Assembly: GCA_040905505.1 (NCBI GenBank)
Contig: JBBDRL010000103.1
Location: forward strand, 10,925-74,924
Direction: 5' to 3'
Source of the DNA: WHSP01 sp040905505
GTDB taxonomy: Bacteria > Gemmatimonadota > Gemmatimonadetes > Longimicrobiales > Longimicrobiaceae
Length of the DNA stretch: 64,000 nt
How positions within the stretch are numbered: position 1 is the stretch's first letter; each line of letters begins with the position of its first letter. Below, piece after piece: positions 17,952 to 26,393 of this stretch. Under the pieces are notes generated by a model. It had not been told where the DNA came from. It did no database searches and was given only the letters and a program-made list of their open reading frames with translations. The translations under genes were made by a program, and so were the position numbers.

Positions 17952-20327
17952 ATGTCCAGAACTGAAATTCGGGAACCGGCGGATACCGGTCGAGCGATTC
18001 TCGACACGTGCATCTTGCCCGTGGAGGGTCTCGACTGCGCGAGCTGCGCGTCGAGCGTGAGGCGTGCGCTTACCTCTGTGAGCGGTGTGGAGGATGTGCA
18101 GACGGACGTCGTCAACGAGCGGGTGACCGTCAGTTTCGAACCTCGGCGTGTTGGCGAGGAGGCGCTGAAGGATGCCGTTCGGGCTGCTGGATACCGCGTG
18201 CGAGAGGACCGGCCTGCGGAAACCACGACTTTCCGGGTGGACGGACTGTGCTGCGCGACCGAAGCGCGTCAGATCGAGGATCGGCTCGGCGGCCGCGCGG
18301 ATGTGACGCGGCTGCACTTCGACTACGTCGGAAAGCGCATGACGGTCGAGGGTCAGATCCCTCCGGAGCACGTGCGGCGGGTTGTCACGCAGCTCGGTAT
18401 GAGCGCTCGTCGCGTTGGCGGCGAGGTGCAGCAGGAGGAATCGTCGGGGCGACGGATGCGGCTGCTGCTGGTGACGCTTGCGGGCATTCTGTGGCTGGCG
18501 GCACTGCTCTCGGAGTACGTCCTCGGGGCTGACGAGTTGGTCGCAGTGTTCGCGATCGCCGCCCTGGCGACTGGCGGGCGGTACATCGTACCACGCGGGA
18601 TCCGAACTGCGCGCAATCGTGCGCTGGACATGAATTTCCTGATGTCCATCGCCGCGGTGGGCGCTCTCCTGATCGGCGAGTACCTGGAGGGTGCTTCGGC
18701 GATGTTCCTCTTTGCCTTGGCGCAGATGCTGGAAGCCCGGTCGATGGATCGGGCGCGCAACGCGATCCGCGGGCTGATGGATCTTTCGCCGGCCACCGCC
18801 TCGGTCCTCCGGCGCGGGGTGGAGGTCCGGGTGGCCGCTGCCGAGGTGCGCGTGGGCGAGACCGTGGTGGTGCGGCCGGGCGAGAAGATTCCGGTGGACG
18901 GCGCCGTCTCCAGTGGCCGCTCGTCCGTGAACCAGGCGCCGATCACCGGTGAGTCCGTGCCAGTGGAGAAGGAGCCGGGGGGCGAGGTGTTCGCGGGTAC
19001 GCTCAACGGTGAAGGTGTTCTCGAAGTGCGGTCCGGTCGGCCGGCCGAGGACACGACCCTCGCCCGCATCATCCACTCGGTGGAGGAGGCGCAGGCCAAT
19101 CGCGCGCCCAGCCAGACCTTTGTCGACCGCTTCGCACGGATCTATACGCCGGCGGTCGTGATCGCCGCTGCGGCCACGGCGCTGTTGCCGCCCCTGCTCG
19201 GCCTCGGCGCGTGGGACGTCTGGATTTATCGCTCCCTGGTGCTTCTGGTCGTCGCCTGCCCCTGTGCCCTGGTGATCTCCACACCGGTGACGATCGTTTC
19301 CGCGCTGGCGGGCGCCGCCCGGCGCGGCATCCTGATCAAGGGCGGGCTGCACCTCGAGAACGCAGGCAGGGCGAATGTCGTAGCGCTCGACAAGACCGGT
19401 ACGCTCACGCGCGGCGAACCGAGCGTCGTGGACGTGAGGCCATTCGACGGGAGCAGTCCGGAAGCGCTACTCGCGTCCGCGACCGCGGCAGAGACGAGGA
19501 GCGAGCACCCACTCGCGCGAGCGATACTCCGACACGCCGCACATCTTCATATCGAGCCGCTGGCATCGACCAACGCCACGGCCATCGCAGGCAAGGGCAT
19601 GCGAGCCGAGGTGGATGGAAGGGTGGTACATGTAGGAACGGAGCGCCTGTTCCGCGAGCTCGGCGTTCCGGCCGCGGAGCTACGTGGGGCTGTGGGCGCA
19701 TTGACTGACGACGGGCGGACGGTGGTGCTCGTCGGCAGCGCGCCGCGGGAGGATGGCCCGGTGTCGCTACAGGGGATGATCACGATCGCAGATCGCGTCC
19801 GACCTCGCGCCGCGGATGCGTTGAAGGCACTCCACGATGCCGGGATCAAGCGAATCGTCATGCTGACCGGGGATAATCCCGGGACGGCGCGCGCCGTCGC
19901 CGAGTCCCTTCCGGGGATCGACGAATACCGTGCGGAACTGCTCCCGCACGACAAGGTTCATGTGGTGCGGGAGCTTCGCGAACGCCATGGACGGGTGGCG
20001 TTCGTCGGTGATGGGATCAATGACGCCCCGGCGCTTGCCGCGGCCGACGTAGGCATCGCAATGGGCTCGGCGGGAACGGACATCGCCCTCGAGACGGCGG
20101 ACATCGCGTTGATGGCGGACGACCTGGAGAAGTTGGCGCTCACCATCCGGATCGCCAGGAAATCGGAAGGCATCATCCGGTTCAACATCGGCCTCGCTCT
20201 TCTCACGAAGGCTGCGTTCGTCGCCCTGGCCGTCGGCGGATGGGCAACACTCTGGATGGCGGTCGTCGCCGATATGGGGACGAGCCTGCTCGTCATCATG
20301 AATGGAATGCGGGCGATGAAGCCTTGA
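17952..20327 (+). CDS. Heavy-metal P1B-type ATPase (Zn/Cd/Pb class)
   Basis: 791 residues from the ATG at 17952. The first HMA domain has GLDCASC (Cys 29 and 32). A second, degenerate HMA-like domain has a CCATE motif near residue 100. Eight membrane helices are expected, with CPC at 436-438 in the ion path, TGES at 332-335, the phosphorylated Asp 480 in DKTGT, SEHPLA and GDGINDAPALA. The CPC motif plus a CCxxE-type N-terminal motif fit P1B-2 exporters of Zn2+, Cd2+ and Pb2+. Its end overlaps the convergent DprA-like gene by 32 bases. No ArsR/MerR regulator gene is next to it. Confidence 0.93.
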   Translation: MSRTEIREPADTGRAILDTCILPVEGLDCASCASSVRRALTSVSGVEDVQTDVVNERVTVSFEPRRVGEEALKDAVRAAGYRVREDRPAETTTFRVDGLCCATEARQIEDRLGGRADVTRLHFDYVGKRMTVEGQIPPEHVRRVVTQLGMSARRVGGEVQQEESSGRRMRLLLVTLAGILWLAALLSEYVLGADELVAVFAIAALATGGRYIVPRGIRTARNRALDMNFLMSIAAVGALLIGEYLEGASAMFLFALAQMLEARSMDRARNAIRGLMDLSPATASVLRRGVEVRVAAAEVRVGETVVVRPGEKIPVDGAVSSGRSSVNQAPITGESVPVEKEPGGEVFAGTLNGEGVLEVRSGRPAEDTTLARIIHSVEEAQANRAPSQTFVDRFARIYTPAVVIAAAATALLPPLLGLGAWDVWIYRSLVLLVVACPCALVISTPVTIVSALAGAARRGILIKGGLHLENAGRANVVALDKTGTLTRGEPSVVDVRPFDGSSPEALLASATAAETRSEHPLARAILRHAAHLHIEPLASTNATAIAGKGMRAEVDGRVVHVGTERLFRELGVPAAELRGAVGALTDDGRTVVLVGSAPREDGPVSLQGMITIADRVRPRAADALKALHDAGIKRIVMLTGDNPGTARAVAESLPGIDEYRAELLPHDKVHVVRELRERHGRVAFVGDGINDAPALAAADVGIAMGSAGTDIALETADIALMADDLEKLALTIRIARKSEGIIRFNIGLALLTKAAFVALAVGGWATLWMAVVADMGTSLLVIMNGMRAMKP

Positions 20328-20937
20328 CGGCCGCGGGTTCGGCTCCCAGAAGCACGAGGTCGCGATTGCAGGGGTGATCGAAGCAGTAGACCGGCTTGTG
20401 CTGGCGCACGGCCGCGGTGGCGAGCGCGAACGTCCGGCTGCCCGGATACGCGTGTAGCACCCAGACGGTGCTTGCCAGCTCCAGCACCAGCCGATTTCGC
20501 GCAGCGGCCGTGGCTGCGGTTGGGCGGCGATGACCTGCTCCAACCCGGGATGCGATCAGTAGCCGTCCGGCCTGAAGTGGCCGTCGCCACGTCCTCGGAA
20601 TGCGCATCCCCTCCAGCCCTCGCGCCGGACATATCACGATTGTCGCGTCCCCGGCCAGCAGGATTCGCAGGATCTCCCGCTCGACCGCCGTCTGAAATCC
20701 GGCGACCACCGCCGAGGCGGTCTGCCGAAGCGTGCGGGCGAGGTCGAAGCTCGGAAGGATCAGCTCCGCCGGCAGCATCCTCGCCCCGATTATGCCCAGA
20801 AGAGATGCCTCGAGGATCTCGGATCGCCCGATCGTCGTCAAGCCGCCCTGACCGTCGAGAGTTTCGTGTGGCCCGGTACCGGCGGATCTCGGCATCCGGG
20901 GCGGCTGACAGGATCGCAGGATGAGATCGTCGCGCAT
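20296..20937 (-). CDS. DprA-like (Smf/Rossmann) protein
   Basis: 213 residues. The segment FQTAVEREILRILLAGDATIVICPARGLEGMRIP resembles the DprA/LOG-fold nucleotide-binding core, followed by GRLLIAS, the NRLVLELAS helix and the AYPGSRTFALATAAVRQHKPVYCFD end that closes the fold. DprA loads RecA on incoming single-stranded DNA. The N-terminal SAM and C-terminal winged-helix parts of classical DprA are not obvious. It starts one base after the stop of the methyltransferase-like gene, so the two are co-translated. A standalone Rossmann DprA relative in a defence or DNA-uptake pair is possible. Confidence 0.7.
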   Translation of the reverse strand: MRDDLILRSCQPPRMPRSAGTGPHETLDGQGGLTTIGRSEILEASLLGIIGARMLPAELILPSFDLARTLRQTASAVVAGFQTAVEREILRILLAGDATIVICPARGLEGMRIPRTWRRPLQAGRLLIASRVGAGHRRPTAATAAARNRLVLELASTVWVLHAYPGSRTFALATAAVRQHKPVYCFDHPCNRDLVLLGAEPAAVKASSPAFHS

Positions 20938-22227
20938 TCACCGGTCCCAGCGGACGATCCGGAAGGGCGGCTGACACCGCATGCGCAGGAACTCCAATCG
21001 GATCCGCTCGGTCGAGGCGGCGTCGGCCAGCCACGTCTTCCCTTTCATGCGGCTCGAAAGCGCCCTGCGACGGCGCTCGAGCTGGACGCCGGCGCGATGG
21101 AGGTCGTCGTCCGCTCCGTTCTGGTAGCTTCGCCGCTCGCGGAGGAGCTCCAGGGCGCGGGCGAGCAGCACGGCCTCTTCTGCAATGCTTCCCGCCGCGA
21201 TCGTGCGATTCCGGCTTGCGGCAGTCAGACCCCGGGGTCCACAGCCGTCCTGCAACCGCGCCGCCGTGGCCCCCTCCCACAGAGGTCCCGCGTCGAAGCA
21301 CCGGATGTTGGCGTCGAGAAATCGCATCCGATCATCCGCGGAACCGCCGTATGCCAGTAGCCGCTCCCGGCAACGCCGAACTGCACAGGCCGTGGGATCC
21401 GCGCCGTAGAGGTTCTCTCGGACGATCCAGCGCCGGACGAGCGCTACCGGCCGCTCGGCGCCGGCGGGGTCATCGAGCCGCCGGATGATCGTCTTGAAAT
21501 CTCGCAGATATTCAGGTCTGCGTCGGTCCCGGGAGCCGAGGTCGTCCACTACCCACGAGCGCATCCGGTCGAGGCATCCGAGATAGATCGGCTCGAGGAC
21601 GTGGGCGGCGGCCAGTAGCCAGTCACCCGTACCGCAGACCAGATCCAGCGCCGTGAAGCCCGTCAGCGATCGCCAGATTGCCCGCAGGACGGCAGGCGAC
21701 TCCGCGTCCTCGAGGCCCTCGCGGAGCTCCCCGGCGGCGCATTCCTCTGGAGCGATTGCTCCAGTCGCCGTACGCCACAGCTCGGCCCGGATGCGGTCGC
21801 CGAGCAGGTGATCACTGAAGCTTCTCCCGGCATCTCCCCTCGGCGCGGACGGCTCCGGCGCCAGGTCTCTGAGCAGCGCCGCCTCGCCCGACGGCGTCCG
21901 GTGCTCCAGATATCGGCCGTGTTGCGCGGGCGAACCACGCCAGGTCCATACGTACGCGGAACGGGCCGTGTCCGTGAAGATCACCAGCGCTTCGCGCCCA
22001 TGGCTCTGCTCGACTCCCCGACGCAAACACCGGCGTTCGGCCTGCCTCGGTAGGTCCCCGCCCGGCGCGGCCTCATAAAGGAAGATCTTCCTTCCCCGTA
22101 GCAGCGGCCGGGCGGCTTCGGGAAGCCCCAACAAAACCTCCGTGTTCGACAGCGCCGGGTCCGCATCATCGAGCGGCAGGACGCGGACGAGCAAGGAAGT
22201 CGCGGTGGCGGGAGAGGCCGTCTGCAT
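20938..22227 (-). CDS. Eco57I-type methyltransferase-like protein without NPPY motif
   Basis: 429 residues. The N-terminal segment (ALVIFTDTARSAYVWTWRG) resembles the N-domain of large Eco57I/BREX-like adenine methylases. A motif-I-like block follows (ALDLVCGTGDWLLAAAHVLEPIYLGCLDRM), then a helical region and the ENLYGADPTACAVRRCRERLL block that in these enzymes precedes the catalytic motif. The expected NPPY-type motif IV is not present, and the protein is about one third of the usual length. It is probably catalytically dead or retains only SAM binding. It is coupled to the DprA-like gene. No restriction gene is adjacent. Confidence 0.6.
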   Translation of the reverse strand: MQTASPATATSLLVRVLPLDDADPALSNTEVLLGLPEAARPLLRGRKIFLYEAAPGGDLPRQAERRCLRRGVEQSHGREALVIFTDTARSAYVWTWRGSPAQHGRYLEHRTPSGEAALLRDLAPEPSAPRGDAGRSFSDHLLGDRIRAELWRTATGAIAPEECAAGELREGLEDAESPAVLRAIWRSLTGFTALDLVCGTGDWLLAAAHVLEPIYLGCLDRMRSWVVDDLGSRDRRRPEYLRDFKTIIRRLDDPAGAERPVALVRRWIVRENLYGADPTACAVRRCRERLLAYGGSADDRMRFLDANIRCFDAGPLWEGATAARLQDGCGPRGLTAASRNRTIAAGSIAEEAVLLARALELLRERRSYQNGADDDLHRAGVQLERRRRALSSRMKGKTWLADAASTERIRLEFLRMRCQPPFRIVRWDR

Positions 22228-22356
22228 CTGAAAGGGGGGCGCTGAGACAGATGACCGCGTTGGCGTGGGTCATGGATGGTTCGCCGCACGGCCCCTGACA
22301 AGCGGCAGAATTGGCGCTGGGGTCATGGGAGGCGGTAGTCGACTGTCGCCTGTCGA

Positions 22357-23223
22357 CTACTCCCGCGCGTGAAGCCGCAGCAGTCCTTCCTGTGCGACGG
22401 ATGCGACGAGCTGTCCGGCGCTCGTAAAGATGCTGCCTCTCGTGAAGCCTCGGGCGCCGCCCGCGGTAGGGCTCTCCTGCACGTAGAGCAGCCAGTCGTC
22501 GGCGCGGAAGGGTCGATGGAACCAGATGGAATGATCGAGCGATGCCGCTTGAAGCCGCGGCGTCTGGAGGGAAATGCCGTGCGGCAAGAGCGCACTGGCG
22601 AGCAGGCCGTAGTCCGATGCGTAGGCCAGGACCGCCTGATGGATAAGCTGCTCCGCGTCGATCTCGCCGACGGCGCGCAGCCAGGTGTGCTTCAGGGGCG
22701 GGCGTCTCTCGGGATCGAATGGGTCGACGGGAGCGACCGACCGGAAGTCGATCGGCCGATCCTGCGTGTATACCGAGCGGAGCCTTTCCGGGATGCGATC
22801 GGCCATCTGCCGGATCAGGTCGAGCTCGCTGGGAAGGTCGTCCGGAGACGGGACATCGGGCATGTCGAGCTGGTGCTCGATGCCCTCTTCGGCGACCTGG
22901 AAGGAGACGGAGAGATTGAAGATCGCGCGGCCGTGCTGGATTGCGGTCACGCGGCGGGTCGTGAAGCTGCGGCCGTCGCGGAGACGATCGACGAAGTACA
23001 CGATCGGGGCGGCCATGTCGCCGGGCAGGATGAAGTATCCGTGGAGCGAGTGGGCTTCCCGCTCCTCGTCCACCGTGCGCCGCGCCGCCACCAGCGCCTG
23101 AGCGAGCACCTGGCCACCGAACACCCTTCCTGAGCCGATATCGCGGTTCAGCCCCCGATAGATGTTCATTTCGAGCGGTTCGAGGTCGAGCAGGTCGAGC
23201 AGCTTGTCGAGGATCTCGCTCAC
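22357..23223 (-). CDS. tesB: Acyl-CoA thioesterase II (TesB-like)
   Basis: 288 residues from a GTG at 23223 with CGGAG upstream; an in-frame longer version to 23319 lacks family sequence at its N-terminus. The double hot-dog fold is visible: RVFGGQVLAQALVAA, LHGYFILPGDMAAPIVYFVDRLRDGRSF in the first half, and LDHSIWFHRPFRADDWLLY, RGSIFTSAGQLVASVAQEG in the second. The active-site Asp (DHSIWFH) is kept. It hydrolyses medium and long acyl-CoAs in the cytoplasm. E. coli TesB has 286 residues. Confidence 0.93.
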   Translation of the reverse strand: MSEILDKLLDLLDLEPLEMNIYRGLNRDIGSGRVFGGQVLAQALVAARRTVDEEREAHSLHGYFILPGDMAAPIVYFVDRLRDGRSFTTRRVTAIQHGRAIFNLSVSFQVAEEGIEHQLDMPDVPSPDDLPSELDLIRQMADRIPERLRSVYTQDRPIDFRSVAPVDPFDPERRPPLKHTWLRAVGEIDAEQLIHQAVLAYASDYGLLASALLPHGISLQTPRLQAASLDHSIWFHRPFRADDWLLYVQESPTAGGARGFTRGSIFTSAGQLVASVAQEGLLRLHARE

Positions 23224-23355
23224 GGGGGCTCCGTTCGGGTTCGATGCGGCTCCGGGCCGCAAAGATGCGGGTACCGACTTTGCAATGCAATCGCCCGTAC
23301 ACCGGCCGTTCGCGCGCACCGATCAGCCGAGCCCCCAGCATCGACGGGAGACCCC

Positions 23356-23523
23356 ATGGCGGACATCAATGTGGAGCGAAAGGGACCGAGCGTGTGGCCG
23401 TGGATCCTCGGGCTCATCGTTCTCGCGCTGCTCGTCTGGGCTTTCATCGAGATGTTCGATGCCGAGCCGGCAACGCCGCCGCCTCCCCCCGCCGCCGTGG
23501 ACACGTCCGCCATACCGTCCTGA
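23356..23523 (+). CDS. Single-pass small membrane protein
   Basis: 55 residues from the ATG at 23356 with GGGAG upstream. A short N-terminus (MADINVERKGPSVW) is followed by one membrane helix (PWILGLIVLALLVWAFIEMF) and a proline-rich tail. It is divergent from tesB. Codon use and site look genuine. The function is unknown. Confidence 0.7.
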   Translation: MADINVERKGPSVWPWILGLIVLALLVWAFIEMFDAEPATPPPPPAAVDTSAIPS

Positions 23524-23588
23524 CCCCGCTTGGCCGGGCGTCGGCTCTTCTCGAGGACGCAGAGGGTCTGCGCGATATCACGAGGAGC

Positions 23589-23618
23589 TTGACACGACGG
23601 CTCCGTGGGCATTAGGAT
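23589..23618 (+). promoter_or_regulatory. Promoter of the metY-metX operon
   Basis: TTGACA (23589-23594), an 18-bp spacer, then TAGGAT (23613-23618). Transcription would begin near 23625, giving a leader of about 310 nt that includes the riboswitch and two hairpins. Confidence 0.65.
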
Positions 23619-23635
23619 TTTTGCGTGCTTCGGCA

Positions 23636-23686
23636 CCGCGGCGATTTGTGGCGATTGCATCCGCGTCATCAACTGCTAAAACCGCT
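23636..23686 (+). promoter_or_regulatory. SAM-II-type riboswitch
   Basis: P1 is GCGG (23638-23641) with CCGC (23661-23664). The first loop has the conserved GATTT..GATTGCA spacing and the 3' strand has TGCTAAAA, the A-rich strand of the SAM-II triplex. GTGG in loop 1 can pair with the CCGC after TAAAA, forming the pseudoknot P2. SAM-II classically controls metA/metX/metY. This one directly precedes metY. Recognised by eye; a covariance search would settle it. Confidence 0.72.
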
Positions 23687-23688
23687 CC

Positions 23689-23724
23689 GGGGGTTCCGGG
23701 CGCGCCACGTCGCCCGGAACCCCC
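23689..23724 (+). terminator. 14-bp perfect hairpin after the SAM-II aptamer
   Basis: GGGGGTTCCGGGCG and CGCCCGGAACCCCC pair perfectly around an 8-nt loop; TTGTCGTTT follows. It starts two bases after the aptamer, so aptamer folding could compete with it. A weak U tract leaves terminator function uncertain. Confidence 0.55.
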
Positions 23725-23878
23725 TTGTCGTTTCGACGACGAGGCTGGTTTAGTTCGATGGCTCGAGACCGCAATGCCCGCCGTACCTGGAGCGCTGAGT
23801 TTCCCCCGGGAAGCTGGTCGGGCAGACGGGATCGAGGTGCAAGAAAGCCTCTGATCACTCCGAGATCTCTCGGTTGCC

Positions 23879-23912
23879 GCCCGGCCCTCTCGATGAACGG
23901 CCGGGCATTTTT
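23879..23912 (+). terminator. Intrinsic terminator in the metY leader
   Basis: GCCCGGCC / GGCCGGGC with a 12-nt loop and ATTTTTG, 26 nt before the metY start. Placed between promoter and gene, it can act as an attenuator. The ~150 nt between the two hairpins could hold a second sensor or an alternative fold. Confidence 0.75.
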
Positions 23913-23937
23913 GTGCACCTAACTTTCTGGAGAACGA

Positions 23938-25251
23938 ATGAGCGAGACAGGGGAGCCGGAGCGAAAGTACGGACTGGCGACGCGAGCGGTCCACGCAGGT
24001 CAGGAGCAGGCCGACCCGGCGACGAACGCGCGCGCCGTGCCGATCTACGCGACCACGAGCTACGTGTTCGATAATCCGGAGCACGCCGCGGCCCTCTTCG
24101 GGCTACGGGAGTTCGGGAACATCTACACGCGCATCATGAACCCCACGACGGACGCGTTCGAGAAACGCATTGCCGATCTCGAGGGGGGCGTCGCGGCGGT
24201 CGGAGTGGCGAGCGGACAGGCGGCGCAGCTGCTCGCGCTGCTCAATCTGGCGGAATCGGGCGACTCGATCGTGGCTTCGCGGGCGCTCTACGGCGGTACC
24301 TTCGCCCAGCTCAAGCACACGTTCAAGCGGCTGGGAATCACGACCCGCTTCGTGGATGGGCGCGATCCACAGGCCTTTTCGGCTGCGATCGACGACACCA
24401 CTCGTGCCGTCTTCCTGGAGACCATCGGCAACCCGAAGCTGGAGGTCGCCGACCTCCGCGCCATCTGTGACGCCGCGCACGCCGAGGGGGTCCCGGTCGT
24501 GGTCGACAACACATTCGCGACGCCCTTCCTCTGCCGCCCGCTCGAGCACGGTGCGGACGTCGTCCTGCATTCGGCGACGAAGTGGATTGGTGGGCACGGC
24601 ACGTCGATCGGCGGCGTGGTCATCGACGGCGGGACCTTCGATTGGGCGAACGCCGAGCGATTCCGGAGCTTCTACGTCGATCCGGAGCCGGCATACCACG
24701 GACTGTCCTTCGCGCCGACCTTCGGCAACATCGCGTATGCGATCCGGTTGCGGGTCGTGCTCCTCCGCGACCTGGGCCCGGCGCTTTCTCCATTCAACTC
24801 GTTCCTGTTTCTGCAGGGACTCGAGACGCTCAATCTCCGTATTCACCGGCACAGCGAGAACGCGTTGGCGGTCGCACGGTTCCTGGAAGAACATCCGTCC
24901 GTACGGTGGGTCAGCTACCCCGGACTGGAGTCGCACCCGACGCACGAGCAGGCCAAGCGGTACCTCTCGGGCGGGTTCGGCGGGGTCCTGACGTTCGGCG
25001 TAGATGGCGGAGAGGCCGCCGCGAAGCGCGTGATCGAGGAATCGGAGCTCTTTTCGCTGGTGGCGAACGTGGGTGACGCCAAGAGCCTGATCATCCACCC
25101 GGCGAGCACGACGCACGAGCAGCTCGCGGCGGACGAGCGGGAGGAGGCGGGGGCGACCCCGGATCTCATCCGGCTGTCGGTCGGGATCGAAGACCCGGCA
25201 GACCTTATCGACGATCTGGATCGTGCACTGCGCGCCGCAACCGGCCGTTGA
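23938..25251 (+). CDS. metY: O-acetylhomoserine sulfhydrylase MetY
   Basis: 437 residues. PLP enzyme of the Cys/Met metabolism family: TRAVHAGQEQ at the N-terminus, YTRIMNPTTDAFEKRIADLEGG, the VVVDNTFATPFLCRP block and the PLP lysine in HSATKWIGGHG. It converts O-acetylhomoserine and sulphide to homocysteine. The length (about 430) and the segment HPASTTHEQL fit MetY rather than shorter MetB/MetZ. The start has GGAGAACGA. It is followed by metX, so the two steps are encoded together under the SAM-II leader. Confidence 0.95.
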   Translation: MSETGEPERKYGLATRAVHAGQEQADPATNARAVPIYATTSYVFDNPEHAAALFGLREFGNIYTRIMNPTTDAFEKRIADLEGGVAAVGVASGQAAQLLALLNLAESGDSIVASRALYGGTFAQLKHTFKRLGITTRFVDGRDPQAFSAAIDDTTRAVFLETIGNPKLEVADLRAICDAAHAEGVPVVVDNTFATPFLCRPLEHGADVVLHSATKWIGGHGTSIGGVVIDGGTFDWANAERFRSFYVDPEPAYHGLSFAPTFGNIAYAIRLRVVLLRDLGPALSPFNSFLFLQGLETLNLRIHRHSENALAVARFLEEHPSVRWVSYPGLESHPTHEQAKRYLSGGFGGVLTFGVDGGEAAAKRVIEESELFSLVANVGDAKSLIIHPASTTHEQLAADEREEAGATPDLIRLSVGIEDPADLIDDLDRALRAATGR

Positions 25252-25349
25252 CGCATGCCGCCCCGGCTGCGACGGAGGTCTTCGGCGGCCGGGGCGAACC
25301 GGGCGGGCGTGCCGCAACGGCCGCTCGCGCAACAGCTCTGTGAGGTGAT

Positions 25350-26393
25350 GTGGTGAAGGAGCGTACACGAGAGATTCACCGGATCGACAGCTTCCAGCTC
25401 GAATCCGGCGAAGTTCTCCGAAACGTCGAACAGGCGTACTTCCTGGATGGAAGGCTCAACGAGGAGCGGGATAACCTCGTGGTGATCTTCCACGCCCTGA
25501 CCGGTTCGGCCGATGCGCTGGGCGGCTGGTGGAGCAATGTGCTCGGGCCGGGCCGGGCGGTCGATACGGATCGGTACGCCGTGCTGTGTGTGAACTTCGT
25601 GGGCTCGTGCTACGGGAGCACCGGTGCCTGGGATCCAGAGCGGCGGCCGTTCCCCCGTATCGGCGCGCGGGACCTGGCGAAGCTGGTCCACCGGATCGTG
25701 TCTGACCTGGGGGTCACGCGCGTCCGGGCCGCAGCGGGCGGATCGCTCGGCGGCATGGTCGCTCTGGAATGGGCCGTGACCTACCCGACGCTCACGGATC
25801 GCTCCGTGGTCTTCGCAGCGCCCGCCGCTCACACAGCGGGGGCGATTGGCTGGAGCCACATCCAGCGCCGGATGATTCAGGCAGCCGGCGAGGACGGCCT
25901 GGAGATCGCCCGCATGGTCGCCATGATGACTTATCGGACCGCGGGTGAGTTCGAGCAGCGCTTCGGTCGAACGCACAATCCGGACGGGTCGTTCGCGGTT
26001 GAGAGCTACCTTTCGCGTCATGGCGAGAAGCTCCGGGACCGCTTCGATCTCCACAGCTATCTGACGCTGCTCGACACGATGGACGACCATGACGTCGGGG
26101 AGGGGCGTGGCGGAGTGGAAGCTGCACTCGCGCCTGTCGGAGACCGTCTGATCGGCGTCGGGATCACCGGCGACCTGCTCTATCGAGAGGAAGACGTGCT
26201 CGCGTGGACCCGACCTGCGCGTGCCGAGTATCAGCAGATCAAGTCCATACACGGCCACGACGCATTCCTGCTCGAGCCCGACCAGGTGACGAGAATTCTC
26301 GTCGATGCGCTGGCCGCGTCCGGCCCTGTGGCGCTACCCGGCGGCACCGCGGCCGAACACGCGAACGCATCCCCACCGGAGTACCGCGGTTGA
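25350..26393 (+). CDS. metX: Homoserine O-acetyltransferase MetX
   Basis: 347 residues. The alpha/beta-hydrolase fold has the nucleophile Ser in GGSLGGM and late Asp (GDLLY) and His (GHDAFL) residues. N-terminal landmarks are FHALTGSADA and NFVGSCYGSTGA. It makes O-acetylhomoserine for MetY. The GTG at 25350 (or the next GTG at 25353) follows a GAGGTGAT site. Its stop codon overlaps the start of the nuclease gene downstream, so the transcript may continue into the DNA-repair genes. Confidence 0.94.
   Translation: MVKERTREIHRIDSFQLESGEVLRNVEQAYFLDGRLNEERDNLVVIFHALTGSADALGGWWSNVLGPGRAVDTDRYAVLCVNFVGSCYGSTGAWDPERRPFPRIGARDLAKLVHRIVSDLGVTRVRAAAGGSLGGMVALEWAVTYPTLTDRSVVFAAPAAHTAGAIGWSHIQRRMIQAAGEDGLEIARMVAMMTYRTAGEFEQRFGRTHNPDGSFAVESYLSRHGEKLRDRFDLHSYLTLLDTMDDHDVGEGRGGVEAALAPVGDRLIGVGITGDLLYREEDVLAWTRPARAEYQQIKSIHGHDAFLLEPDQVTRILVDALAASGPVALPGGTAAEHANASPPEYRG

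Noticed and set aside
23740..23880. SAM-I riboswitch on the minus strand (CCGGGCGGCAACC)
   Set aside because: Only a short match to one SAM-I block, wrong strand for metY, and other conserved blocks missing.
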